From Fibrisoma limi BUZ 3 (GTDB taxonomy: Bacteria; Bacteroidota; Bacteroidia; Cytophagales; Spirosomataceae): a DNA stretch of 64,000 nt. The notes below the pieces were generated by a model. The model was not told the origin of the DNA and searched no databases. It worked only from the letters and a program-made list of their open reading frames with translations. The stretch spans positions 310,001-374,000 of the forward strand of contig NZ_CAIT01000005.1 in the NCBI RefSeq assembly GCF_000296815.2, given 5' to 3'. The position numbers and the translations under genes are program-made. Shown here piece by piece: positions 27,658 through 36,618 of the stretch (its first letter is position 1; every line of letters begins with the position of its first letter).

Positions 27658-29164
27658 AAGACAGTCGTCGTAGGATGGCGTTGGTTAGTTGATCAGTCCG
27701 GGCTACCAGGAACCACAGCGCATTGGTGTCGAGCAGTTCGCCAATCAATAGATGGCCGATACCATAGAGAGGGGCGTCCGGATGATCGGGTACGATGAGT
27801 TGCAGCGTATCGACATCAGCCCGTATACCGCCCGGTTCATATGGAGTAATCAGATGCTTGCTAAGCAATTGCTGGAGGATTGGAACGTCCATTTTCTCAA
27901 TATTGCTGGCCGGGCCGGTTGCATTGATCACGTAGTCGACCTGTTCGGTTTTTCCGTCGTCGGTTGTGACGTAAAACACGTTCTCCTCGGCGTGCCAGTC
28001 CACTTCTTTGGAATGAGCTGTAACGGTCAACTGCCCGGATTCCATGAAGCCGCGCAGCCGTTCGGCATTCCGCAAGGGTATGGCGTGGCGGTTAATATCG
28101 TTGTAGGGTTTCAGCCATTTCAGAAACAGCAGCTTCTGGTCGGGGGGCAGCAGTTTCCAGATGTCGAACGAGTCGTAGCGGGTTGAATACAGGATGTTTT
28201 CAAATACGTTTTCGCCCTTAAGAGCCAGATCAATATCTTCGTTCAACAAATCCAGTTGTGGTTTATCAATCCGCTTAAACCGCTTCCAGTCCTGCCTGCC
28301 CATGACGCGTTCCGCTTCCTGCTGAAACAGACGGAACAGATCCTTTGTCCGCAGCGGGCGCTTCTTCTCTCGGATCAGCTTTCGGATGTTGGCCATCGTC
28401 AGCATCTGCCGGTCAAACGGAACTTCTTTGGGCGACTGGACGCGGGGTAGCAGGCCGTCCGGCGAAAACATCTTCAATGGTCCCGTATGGCCGTTGTTCG
28501 TCAGGGTAATTACCGCGTCCAGGGCCGTCAGGCTGGCCCCCAGGATGCAGACGGTAGCCGCTTTGTCGGTAATGGTGTCGGTCAGCCGTTCTTCAGGCCA
28601 GGGCGAATCCAGGTAGTTGGGCGAGCGTTCGAGGTGGTTGAAATTATTGGACTTGGGCGTACCGGTAGCCAGTACCGCTACGTCGGCCTGAATCTGCCGA
28701 CCCGATGCCAGCGTCAGAGTTACCGTATCATCCGTTACATCAGCGTCAACGGCCTCTTCGTTACAAAGCTCAACGTCAATGGAATGCCGTTTTGCCACCT
28801 CAACGTACTCGTCAAACATGGTCTGGAGGTAGTGGCCGTATAAATTTCGGGGCGGATACGCTTCCGGCTTAATTTCCGTACCGGGATACTCCTTCTCAAC
28901 GAAATCACGATTTGCCCGCATCCAGTCGACGAAATGAAGGGGTTCCTCGGCAAAGATGCCCATCAACCCGGCCGACGTATTGAGCAGATGGCCTTTCTGC
29001 CCTGTTCCGTATGCCAGTCCGGGGCCAAACTCGTCGCGGGGTTCGATGATGACAAGGGAGATAGGAGCAGGGGAAGGCTCGACAACTAATTTCAGGACGA
29101 GGTGAATAAAGGTCGCTACTCCGCTGGCGCCCCCGCCAACGATAGCAATTGTTTTAGCTTGCAT
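27629..29164 (-). CDS. FAD/NAD(P)-binding protein (NAD_binding_9 type)
   Basis: This 511-aa flavoprotein-like protein has an N-terminal dinucleotide-binding motif IAIVGGGASGVATFIHL (7-23). IEPRDEFGPGLAYGTG then matches the FAD-NAD(P)-binding_9 family, and a second Rossmann segment TVCILGASLTALDAV lies near residue 205. A third ATGP motif (VINATGPASN) is near the C-terminal third. Members of this family are poorly characterised oxidoreductases, some linked to amino-acid or hydroxamate modification. No catalytic chemistry can be assigned. The gene overlaps the AEC transporter gene by 29 nt. No terminator or second gene lies upstream on this strand within 200 bp. Confidence 0.82.
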   Translation of the reverse strand: MQAKTIAIVGGGASGVATFIHLVLKLVVEPSPAPISLVIIEPRDEFGPGLAYGTGQKGHLLNTSAGLMGIFAEEPLHFVDWMRANRDFVEKEYPGTEIKPEAYPPRNLYGHYLQTMFDEYVEVAKRHSIDVELCNEEAVDADVTDDTVTLTLASGRQIQADVAVLATGTPKSNNFNHLERSPNYLDSPWPEERLTDTITDKAATVCILGASLTALDAVITLTNNGHTGPLKMFSPDGLLPRVQSPKEVPFDRQMLTMANIRKLIREKKRPLRTKDLFRLFQQEAERVMGRQDWKRFKRIDKPQLDLLNEDIDLALKGENVFENILYSTRYDSFDIWKLLPPDQKLLFLKWLKPYNDINRHAIPLRNAERLRGFMESGQLTVTAHSKEVDWHAEENVFYVTTDDGKTEQVDYVINATGPASNIEKMDVPILQQLLSKHLITPYEPGGIRADVDTLQLIVPDHPDAPLYGIGHLLIGELLDTNALWFLVARTDQLTNAILRRLSYERIAQPAD

Positions 29165-29308
29165 GAATAACGTTGAGGTATGTGGTAGATACGGATTTTG
29201 TGATGTATCTCTATACGCTAACTGAGGGTTTTAATCTTTTGTTTTTCAGCAGTGAATACCGGGCCAGACTAAGGGCAGACGAGTTAGGCGTTGTCGAAGC
29301 TCACACCA

Positions 29309-29343
29309 AAAAGCCGCATCAGCGAAGACCGAACGCGGCTTTT
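29309..29343 (-). terminator. Terminator of the SDR gene
   Basis: AAAAGCCGC (29309-29317) pairs with GCGGCTTTT (29335-29343). On the minus strand the stem ends in a T-run (CTTTTTGG). It lies 27 nt after the SDR stop codon. Confidence 0.8.
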
Positions 29344-29369
29344 AGGCAGAGTTATCGGAATGAAAGTGA

Positions 29370-30377
29370 TTAAGGCTGACCACTACCTCCGGCAGCTCCG
29401 TATACCTGGCCGGTGGCATAGCTGCCGTCGCTGGCGGCCAACTGCACGTAGATCGACGCCAGCTCAACGGGTTGGCCCGGGCGGCCCAGCGGAGTATCAC
29501 CGCCAAAGTTTTTAAGCTTCTCCGGCGTAGCGCCACCGCTCGGTTGCAGGGGTGTCCAGATCGGTCCCGGTGCGACGCCATTCACCCGAATGCCTTTCGG
29601 TCCGAGTTGCTTGGCCAGCGACTTGACGAAGTTCATATTGGCCGCTTTAGTCTGCGCGTAGTCGAATAAATTCGCTGAAGGGTCGTATGCCTGCTCGGAG
29701 GTTGTGCTGATGATCGTCGAGCCGGGCGGCATGTGCGGCAGGGCGGCTTTGGTAATCCAGAACGGCGCGTATATATTGGTTTTTATCGTCGCGTCGAAAT
29801 CCTCGGATGTCAGGTCCAGCAGCGATTCACGCTGTTGTTGCCGGGCTGCGTTGTTAACCAGTATGTCCAGACCGCCCAGGCCCTTGACAGCCTGATCGAC
29901 CAGCCGCTTGCAGAAGGCTTCGTCGCGAATATCGCCGGGAATGGCAATGGCCTTGCGGCCTTCTTTCTTAATCAGGTCAATCACCTCTCTGGCGTCGGGT
30001 TCTTCTTCCGGCAGGTAGTTGATGGCTACGTCGGCCCCTTCGCGGGCATAGGCAATAGCCGCGGCCCGTCCCATTCCCGAGTCGCCACCGGTAATCAGGG
30101 CTTTGCGGCCCTGTAAACGCCCCGATCCTTTGTAGCTGGTTTCGCCATGATCCGGACGCGGATTCATTTTGCTGACCAGACCCGGCCAGGGCTGCATGGG
30201 CGTATTAAACGGCGGTTTGGGGTATTTTGTCGTTGGGTCGGTAAGCGGTGTAGGGGCGGCCGCGTTTGTGCGTTGTCCTTCCGAGGCAGCAAATACCGGT
30301 GTTGCCATCACAGTAGCCGCCAAACCACTGCCAATGCCGCCGATGACCTGGCGTCTGTTTAACTGGTGCTCATTCAT
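29370..30377 (-). CDS. Tat-exported short-chain dehydrogenase/reductase
   Basis: This 335-aa protein has a twin-arginine signal (NRRQVIGG with R8 R9, then an Ala/Gly-rich hydrophobic stretch). The SDR domain starts near residue 88: cofactor motif TGGDSGMG (96-103), structural motif LVNNAA, and catalytic S227, Y240 and K244 in YAQTKAA. The sequence before the SDR core (PPFNTPMQPWPGLVSKMNPRPDHGETSYKGSGRL) is typical of the YghA/YdaD-like SDR group, often called general stress or glucose/ribitol dehydrogenases. Export of a folded, cofactor-bound SDR by Tat is the notable feature. Substrate unknown. A 7-bp inverted repeat (ACTACAG-N5-CTGTAGT, 30410-30428) lies 33 bp upstream and may be an operator. 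Confidence 0.9.
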   Translation of the reverse strand: MNEHQLNRRQVIGGIGSGLAATVMATPVFAASEGQRTNAAAPTPLTDPTTKYPKPPFNTPMQPWPGLVSKMNPRPDHGETSYKGSGRLQGRKALITGGDSGMGRAAAIAYAREGADVAINYLPEEEPDAREVIDLIKKEGRKAIAIPGDIRDEAFCKRLVDQAVKGLGGLDILVNNAARQQQRESLLDLTSEDFDATIKTNIYAPFWITKAALPHMPPGSTIISTTSEQAYDPSANLFDYAQTKAANMNFVKSLAKQLGPKGIRVNGVAPGPIWTPLQPSGGATPEKLKNFGGDTPLGRPGQPVELASIYVQLAASDGSYATGQVYGAAGGSGQP

Positions 30378-30690
30378 AGTTGTATTCGGTCGTTGAGTAA
30401 TTGATAAATACTACAGAAAAACTGTAGTTGAAGGGCTAACTAACCGTTATACGTTAAGGTTAGATTTTCATCTCATTTAATTCGCCAGCATGCATTCATT
30501 GTCAGTCACTTCTTTGTATCGTATGGTGCCAGCAGTTGTGCATCTGGTTCTGCGTTGGTATTGGCAGCCTGCGGTTTGCCGAACTCTTGCCGGAATAGGT
30601 TTCAGGCATTTGTAGTACGCCACTAAAAAAGAAAACACCCGGCTCTTGACAGAAAAGCCGGGTGTTGTGGTTGACGTACGAGACTTCCGG
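30378..30690. other. Intergenic region upstream of SDR gene
   Basis: The 313-bp gap holds, from left to right, the ACTACAG-N5-CTGTAGT repeat at 30410-30428 near the SDR start, an AT-rich stretch and the terminator of the upstream small gene. A minus-strand open frame covers most of it but overlaps the small basic gene out of frame and lacks any recognisable sequence; I see no real gene here. Confidence 0.5.
30623..30666 (-). terminator. Terminator of small basic protein gene
   Basis: AACACCCGGCT (30634-30644) pairs with AGCCGGGTGTT (30656-30666). On the minus strand it is followed by TTCTTTTTTAG. A strong intrinsic terminator 24 nt after the stop codon. Confidence 0.88.
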
Positions 30691-31005
30691 TCACTGACCG
30701 GCCGTGGCTGCGTTCTTTTTACGGGTTGCCGCTGCTTTTTTGGCGGATGCAGAACGCTCTTCCGGTGTGCGCGACGCCGAGGCTGCACCGCCTTTCTTAC
30801 CACCTTTATGAGCCGGCTCTTTGTTTTCAGCATGTCCACGGCCTGAACCGCTTTTGTTACCTCCTCCCGATGTTTTGTTCACCGTTGCCCAGGCCCGGCG
30901 CTCGGCTTCTTCTTCGGACACTCCACGGTCTTCGTAGCTTTCTTCGATGTGTTCTGCCTGCCGTTTTTGCTTATCGGTATAGGCCGATTTGTCCCCTCTT
31001 GGCAT
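30691..31005 (-). CDS. Small basic plasmid-stabilisation-named protein
   Basis: This 104-aa protein begins MPRGDKSAYTDKQKRQAEHI and continues with a charged helix (SYEDRGVSEEEAERRAWATVNK). It then becomes low-complexity (Gly/Ser/Lys and Ala/Lys). The N-terminal ~50 residues match a widespread short family that databases often label 'plasmid stabilisation protein' without functional proof. The lysine/alanine-rich tail (SASAKKAAATRKKNA) resembles histone-H1-like nucleic-acid-binding tails. It is monocistronic with its own terminator. It may bind nucleic acid or respond to stress; the function is unknown. Confidence 0.8.
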   Translation of the reverse strand: MPRGDKSAYTDKQKRQAEHIEESYEDRGVSEEEAERRAWATVNKTSGGGNKSGSGRGHAENKEPAHKGGKKGGAASASRTPEERSASAKKAAATRKKNAATAGQ

Positions 31006-31152
31006 AGTTCTAGTTGGTTAAACGTTGAGATAGTTGAGGGTAAACAAATTCGATGTGGGTTGTGTTTAGTGCTGTTAATCATTGGCGGTCCGCCGGGAAT
31101 ATGATCGGGGATTGGCAAGAATTTAATCGATGACAGCCCTGCCTTAGCGCTC

Positions 31153-33738
31153 TTACTTCGTCAAGCCTACGTAATCGAGCCAAAGGCCGAGGGGCTGGCT
31201 GGCCTGTTCGGGATTGATGTCCTGCCCGACCCGAATCTCAACTTTTTCGATGTTGGTAACATTAAACGGAGTCGACTTGGCGGGTTGAAACGTAAGGGGC
31301 TGAAAGTCTGGGTAGGGTCGTGGCAGCAGGAGCATCGCATCCGGAGTCAGGCGGCTGAGCGGCACGTCGACCTGGGTCATCTGGCTCGGGAGGCTAACGA
31401 CGGTGCCGTACCCGTTTCCGTCCCGGTCGATCAGACTAATGTTGACCCGCACCGACTCTGCTTTATCCGACCGACCCCGGACAACCAGCCTGGTGCAGGC
31501 AGCTAGTTCGGCTACCCGACCGCTGATTTTATCCCCAAAATAGAACTGAAATCCCAGCGGCCGGTTGGGATAGGGTTTGGCAAGACTGGCTTTGAGGAGC
31601 AACTGACCAGGGTTTTCGTCAGGAACGAACTCGACCGTATTATTCCGGAAATCGGGGTTGTATACCAGCAAACGGTTGCGGTCGGTGTGGCTGACGAACA
31701 GATCCAGACGACTGGTTTCGGGCGTGACGATCGTTTGGTACTTATCGGTCGGCAGGTAGTCCCAGGCGTTCGGGTTGCCCTTATGGCTATTGGGATACGT
31801 TCGGTAGTGCTGGCCTTGCTGTACAACGATGCGGTAGGTCAGTACCCCTGCCTTCACAACCTCTGCTGGTACGTCCGCTTCGTAGTGATAGGGAGCGACG
31901 GGCTTGAGGGGCAGTATGCGTGATCGACCCGGACCCGTAGCCGACCGAATCTCAACGCTGGCTTTATCTGCTGACTCTAAGCCAACGACAGTAGCCGACA
32001 GAACAAACGGCTTCTGCGCTGACACGGCCTCGTAGGGCGTGTGGACGAGAACTAGTTCGGGGTCGGTCGGAGCCGGGGGCGCGTAAAACTCGCTCAGGCC
32101 GATAACGGCGTTTGGTGAGGATACCGGCAGTTTAGCCGTGCCTTTTTTCAGCAGGTACGTACCGGGACGAACGGAAAACTGACCGCTGGTGGCCGACGAC
32201 GAAAACGAATTCCCTTCGTTCTGCCCGATCACGGCAAACGATGCCCCCAGGTCGGGGAGGTCGATGCGCATTGGCCAGGTGGCGTAGCGGATGGTGGTCA
32301 CTTCTTTCCGGAGCGACGGCCGCTCGAATGGGTCCCGCACCTGAATGGCGTCGGGCATGACTTCAAGCCGCCAGACACCATTGTCGATTTTGTCCAGGAA
32401 ATACGCGCCCTTTCCCTGATACGTAACAATTGGTGAGCTACCCACACCGGCAATGTGCAGCAGTCGGGTCGGGTTGACAGGCTTGCTCTGGGTTGGATTC
32501 GAGTGGTAAAACGCCGTCTCGCTGTTCATTTCGCTCAATGCCCGGGCGTAACTCACCCGAAACGGCCCGAACGTCGTGTCCTGTGGGTACGTGCCGTAGG
32601 TTTTGAAGCGGGGCGTTTCGTGGAAGACCCGCCCGGCTATCAGCATGCTGATGGCTTTCGACGGCGTGTAAGCCAGATTCAGGTAGTGCGTCTGGTAGTC
32701 GGTGTTAGCGTAGGCGAAGGCCATTGGGTCGTAGGCAAACTGCGTAGCCCACTGAAAACCGGCGCCCCGAAAACTACGTGCCATGGCCGGATACATGAAC
32801 GGCGCATACACGTCGCCCGCATCGAACTCATACACCATCCGGGCTTTGTTTTTGAACGCGGAGATGGTATCAAACGGAATCCGGTACGTGTCCACGTGCG
32901 GGAGCGTATTGCCCTCCAGCGTGCGTCCGGCCACCAGACCCGTTGGGTACCACTGAAAACTGTGGCCATTTACATCCGATTTCGCCACGGCATCGGCATA
33001 CCACGGATTCTGTGCAATGTTGTAGAAAATGGGTTTGTCCCAGCCGGTGCTCCGAAGAGCGGCATTGACCCGATTGATGTACTCAGTCACTTTGGGTTTA
33101 GGACCGTTGTGGCTTGGCTCGTTGTTAAGTTCAACCGCAATGACGGATTCGTCGGCACCGTAGGTCGTTTTCGTGTACGGGTTTACGTGCTGGAACAACT
33201 GCCGGATGTATTCTTCCTGCGCCCGGATGGCGTTTTCGTTGACATTGGCCTGCCCTTTGCCATATACCCGCGAAAAGCCAGGCGTTCGTTCGTCGGGTTC
33301 AGGATAGCCGTTGCCCCAGTAGGCGATGGGGGTAATTACAATCCTGATGTTACGTTTTTTGAGCTGGGCCAGCAGGTAGTCGAATAGGCGTAGGTGTTCG
33401 TTGTTGAGCAGGTTGCCCAGCGAATCACTGATTTCGGTATCCCACATGTGTACCCGAAAGGCATCAACCCCCATGCGGGCGAAGTGATACACATCCTGGT
33501 CAATAGCTTTCTCGTGGTCAAGGCCAAGGGATTTGACGGCCCGATACCCGTGCGCAAACGGCAGGCAGTAGTTCACGCCGTAGAAAGCCGCTTCCTGGTT
33601 ATTTTTTGTGTCGCGGATGACCCCGGTTTCATCCACGTACACAAGGTTTTTGGGATTTCGTTTGGTCTGGGCTGCGGTATCAGTGACTGCCAGCGCAAAC
33701 AGCATCCATAGCGTAAATTGTTGAGCAAAAAATCGCAT
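31153..33738 (-). CDS. Secreted GH5-like glycoside hydrolase with accessory beta domains
   Basis: This 861-aa protein starts at the ATG at 33738, which gives a signal peptide (FTLWMLFALAVTDTAAQ); an upstream in-frame ATG at 33828 would hide it. Residues about 28-430 form a TIM barrel of the cellulase/mannanase (GH5/clan A) type. The likely acid/base is E207 in AVELNNEPSH and the likely nucleophile E304 in ARMVYEFDAGDVY. FRVHMWD and the FYNIAQNP segment fit the same fold. The C-terminal half has beta-rich modules, the last (from about residue 690) resembling a carbohydrate-binding module ending in LWLDYVGLTK. It probably cleaves a plant or microbial beta-glycan in the periplasm or outside the cell; the exact substrate is unknown. 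It lies downstream of the three-permease operon, with no clear terminator between. Confidence 0.82.
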   Translation of the reverse strand: MRFFAQQFTLWMLFALAVTDTAAQTKRNPKNLVYVDETGVIRDTKNNQEAAFYGVNYCLPFAHGYRAVKSLGLDHEKAIDQDVYHFARMGVDAFRVHMWDTEISDSLGNLLNNEHLRLFDYLLAQLKKRNIRIVITPIAYWGNGYPEPDERTPGFSRVYGKGQANVNENAIRAQEEYIRQLFQHVNPYTKTTYGADESVIAVELNNEPSHNGPKPKVTEYINRVNAALRSTGWDKPIFYNIAQNPWYADAVAKSDVNGHSFQWYPTGLVAGRTLEGNTLPHVDTYRIPFDTISAFKNKARMVYEFDAGDVYAPFMYPAMARSFRGAGFQWATQFAYDPMAFAYANTDYQTHYLNLAYTPSKAISMLIAGRVFHETPRFKTYGTYPQDTTFGPFRVSYARALSEMNSETAFYHSNPTQSKPVNPTRLLHIAGVGSSPIVTYQGKGAYFLDKIDNGVWRLEVMPDAIQVRDPFERPSLRKEVTTIRYATWPMRIDLPDLGASFAVIGQNEGNSFSSSATSGQFSVRPGTYLLKKGTAKLPVSSPNAVIGLSEFYAPPAPTDPELVLVHTPYEAVSAQKPFVLSATVVGLESADKASVEIRSATGPGRSRILPLKPVAPYHYEADVPAEVVKAGVLTYRIVVQQGQHYRTYPNSHKGNPNAWDYLPTDKYQTIVTPETSRLDLFVSHTDRNRLLVYNPDFRNNTVEFVPDENPGQLLLKASLAKPYPNRPLGFQFYFGDKISGRVAELAACTRLVVRGRSDKAESVRVNISLIDRDGNGYGTVVSLPSQMTQVDVPLSRLTPDAMLLLPRPYPDFQPLTFQPAKSTPFNVTNIEKVEIRVGQDINPEQASQPLGLWLDYVGLTK

Positions 33739-33924
33739 TGGTAAGCAACGTGTCTGTAATGGATTAATAAGGCACCGGGGTATAGGGTCGGTTCCAATGC
33801 AGACACCTTGCTGTATTTTATTTTTCAAAACGTCGTGAACCGGTCTGCCCGGCTACCAACGGCCTGGGGGAACCAAGACGATACGTATTGGGCATCGTTT
33901 GGCAGCAAACCCGCAGATGATGGC

Positions 33925-36615
33925 TTACTCCGTCCGTAAACTCTTGACCGGGTTCATCAGCGCGGCTCTGATGCTCTGGAAACTGACGGTCAGCAGGGCA
34001 ACCATAATGGCGAATGCACCGGCTACGGCAAATACCCACCAGTCGATGTTGATTTTGTACTCAAAATTCTTGAGCCACTCACTGACGCCGTACCACGCAA
34101 TGGGCGCGGCCAGGAGCATAGCCACCAGAACGGGCTTGAGAAAATCTTTGGACAGCAAGGCAACGATACTGGCAACGGATGCACCCAGCACTTTCCGGAC
34201 GCCAATCTCCTTGGTACGGGATTCGGCCGCGAAGGTGGCCAGACCAAACAGCCCCAGGCACGCAATCAGAATCGCGACTAACGTAGCGGTTTCGATGAGT
34301 TGCGCCGTTCGGGTTTCGTTCTGGTAGGCCTGCGCCAGGGTTTCGTCCAGAAATTCATACGAGAACACCTTGTTCGGAAAGGTCGCTTTCCAAACCGTTT
34401 CAATGGTCGATAGTGTCGCGTTGAGCGTCTCTGCCGATAAGTTTTCGGTCGCTAACTTGATCCCGGCCTGATGAAAGTGCTTTGGAACGACTTGCATCAA
34501 CGTTGGATCAATGCCCTGGTGCAGCGAGTTGACGTGAAACGTTTTTACTACGCCAATGATGGGGGCCGATTCCTGACTGTCTCCAAAATAGACCATCTGA
34601 CCAATGGCCTTCTCAGGTCGGTCGATGCCCAGGCGCTTGAGAAATACCTCGTTGGCAATGAACTTAGGCAGTGTGTCGCCCTCGCGGAAGGCGTCGCCCG
34701 CAATGAGCTGAATGCCATACGTCTCTAAAAAATGCGCGTCGACCATCTTCATCTGGGTTCTGATTTCGATGGGGTCAGTCCCGTTGCGGTATTGTATGCC
34801 CTGCATCCAGTTGCTTTCGGCTGATGGACTGTTGAAGGAGAAGCTGACGTCTTTGATTTGAGGAGATGCTACCAATTGACTGCGGAGCGTTTGCAGTTTG
34901 CCAGGGTCGTTGTTAGGCAGTCCGACGGTAATGATGGCGTTCTGGTTAAAACCCAGGTTAGCGTTTTTGAACAGCGACAATTGCCGATTAATGAACAGCG
35001 TACTGCTGATGAGGATCATCGAGACCGTAAACTGTACGACCACCAGGCCCTGACGGAACGTAATGCTGCCGCCTGCTTGTGGGAGTTTGTTGCTTTTCAG
35101 CGCCCAGATGGGCGGCATACCCGACAGCCGGAAAGCAGGATACGTACCGGCCAGCAAGGTAGTGAGCACGACCAGCAGCACCACAAAGGCACCAGCCTGC
35201 CACGAAAATAAATCGGAGGTCTTAAGCGGCAAACCCATCAGGTTGGCTGCCGACGGGAGCATCACCCAGGCTAATAGCAGTGCCAGCAGCGTGGCTATGC
35301 TTATCAGCAGGCCCGCTTCGGTCATGAACTGGTAAATCAGCGCCAGCCGGTTGCTGCCAACGGCTTTGCGAATACCAATTTCTTTGGCTCGTCTGAGGGC
35401 TTTGGCCGTGGTCAGGTTCATGAAGTTGATACAGGCAATCAGCAGCACAAACGCGCCAATGAGCGACAGGATGTTTAACAGGTTGACATTGGCCTGCCGC
35501 CCCGAGAAGTTGTAGCCATAATGGAGCTGCGCTAGCGAATTGAGCACAAAGTGTTGGTTCTTAATGGTTTCGGGGTCTTTCTGATATTTCACCTGAATGC
35601 CATGAAAACGCTTCGTCAACTGCTCGGGCCGGATGCCCTGTCTCAGCAACGTATACACCTGGTAATTGTCGCCGAAACCACCCCAGCCGTGCGTATCGTA
35701 ATCCGGACTGATACGCTTCAGGGTAGGCAGCGAAACCAGTACGTCGAACGGGAAATTGGTATTGGCCGGATGGTCTTTGAGTACACCCGCAACGGACAGG
35801 TTGATATCATCGCCCAGCAGAACGGTCTTTCCGACGGCATCCGTCGTACCGAAAAATTTCTGCGCGTAGGATTCGGTTAGTACCACCTGATTCGGTCGCA
35901 GCAGTGCCGTACGGGCATCGCCACTACTCCACTCGTAATCGAGCAGCGCAAACAACCCGTTCTCGGTAAACGCAATGGGTTCTTTGAATGATTTACTCTC
36001 CTGAGGAACAGCCAGCGATTGCCCGGAAGCCCGGTATATAGGTACCACCCGTTCAATTTCGGGCACCTCATTCCGCAGGACGGCCGTCATCTCGGTATAC
36101 GTACCGGCATGGGCTTCGCTGTTGCGTACATTGACCGTTTCGACCCGGTACATCCGGTCGCCGTTTTTATGGTATTGATCGTAGCTGGTTTCGTGATGAA
36201 CCACCACGAAAATAAGCAGGGCGCTGGCCAGGCCTAAGGCCAGGCCGAAGCCGTTGATAAGCGAAAAGCTTTTGGCATGAACCAGGTTACGCCAGGCGAT
36301 TTTTACATAGTTGCGAATCATAGCAGGACTGAGTAAAAAAGGGGGAGGATACTCATTAGGTTGAGCAGCTTTACGTTTAATAATCAATGGGCGCAGGTAC
36401 GTGATTGTCTGCCACCAGTAGAAGCGACGGGCCTGGTCAGGCCCGACTTCCTCAACCTGCTTGCGGTACACCTCGTGCAGGTCGCCCAGCAGGTCTTCGC
36501 GCAGATGCGGAGCCACCAGCCAGTTCAACAGACGGTCGGCCAGACGGGGTGGTCCGGGTGGTCGGGGAGTAGGGGGGGCATCGCGGGGCAGGGATGCAGG
36601 CCGACGCTTAAACAT
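33925..36615 (-). CDS. FtsX/MacB-type permease with prefix domain (operon 1, third permease)
   Basis: This 896-aa protein carries a Pro-rich N-terminus and a prefix domain at about 24-95 (ADRLLNWLVAPHLREDLLGDLHEVY). TM1 is at about 119-139, followed by a MacB-type periplasmic domain and a three-helix FtsX module (ACINFMNLTTAKALRRAKEIGIRKAVG). A second periplasmic domain and a second FtsX module (RTKEIGVRKVLGASVAS) close with ALMNPVKSLRTE. The duplicated FtsX layout matches orphan permeases described from Acidobacteria (ADOP type) and common in Bacteroidota. It begins 3 nt after the stop of the preceding permease, the tightest junction in operon 1. No ATPase gene is present. The cargo is unknown. 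Confidence 0.9.
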   Translation of the reverse strand: MFKRRPASLPRDAPPTPRPPGPPRLADRLLNWLVAPHLREDLLGDLHEVYRKQVEEVGPDQARRFYWWQTITYLRPLIIKRKAAQPNEYPPPFLLSPAMIRNYVKIAWRNLVHAKSFSLINGFGLALGLASALLIFVVVHHETSYDQYHKNGDRMYRVETVNVRNSEAHAGTYTEMTAVLRNEVPEIERVVPIYRASGQSLAVPQESKSFKEPIAFTENGLFALLDYEWSSGDARTALLRPNQVVLTESYAQKFFGTTDAVGKTVLLGDDINLSVAGVLKDHPANTNFPFDVLVSLPTLKRISPDYDTHGWGGFGDNYQVYTLLRQGIRPEQLTKRFHGIQVKYQKDPETIKNQHFVLNSLAQLHYGYNFSGRQANVNLLNILSLIGAFVLLIACINFMNLTTAKALRRAKEIGIRKAVGSNRLALIYQFMTEAGLLISIATLLALLLAWVMLPSAANLMGLPLKTSDLFSWQAGAFVVLLVVLTTLLAGTYPAFRLSGMPPIWALKSNKLPQAGGSITFRQGLVVVQFTVSMILISSTLFINRQLSLFKNANLGFNQNAIITVGLPNNDPGKLQTLRSQLVASPQIKDVSFSFNSPSAESNWMQGIQYRNGTDPIEIRTQMKMVDAHFLETYGIQLIAGDAFREGDTLPKFIANEVFLKRLGIDRPEKAIGQMVYFGDSQESAPIIGVVKTFHVNSLHQGIDPTLMQVVPKHFHQAGIKLATENLSAETLNATLSTIETVWKATFPNKVFSYEFLDETLAQAYQNETRTAQLIETATLVAILIACLGLFGLATFAAESRTKEIGVRKVLGASVASIVALLSKDFLKPVLVAMLLAAPIAWYGVSEWLKNFEYKINIDWWVFAVAGAFAIMVALLTVSFQSIRAALMNPVKSLRTE

Positions 36616-36618
36616 GAC

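Noticed and set aside
30477-30839. Minus-strand open frame of 120 codons near the small basic gene
   Set aside because: It overlaps the well-supported 104-aa gene out of frame and spans that gene's terminator.
33739-33924. Terminator between permease operon 1 and the GH5-like gene
   Set aside because: No stable stem with a T-run is evident; the two units may be partly co-transcribed.
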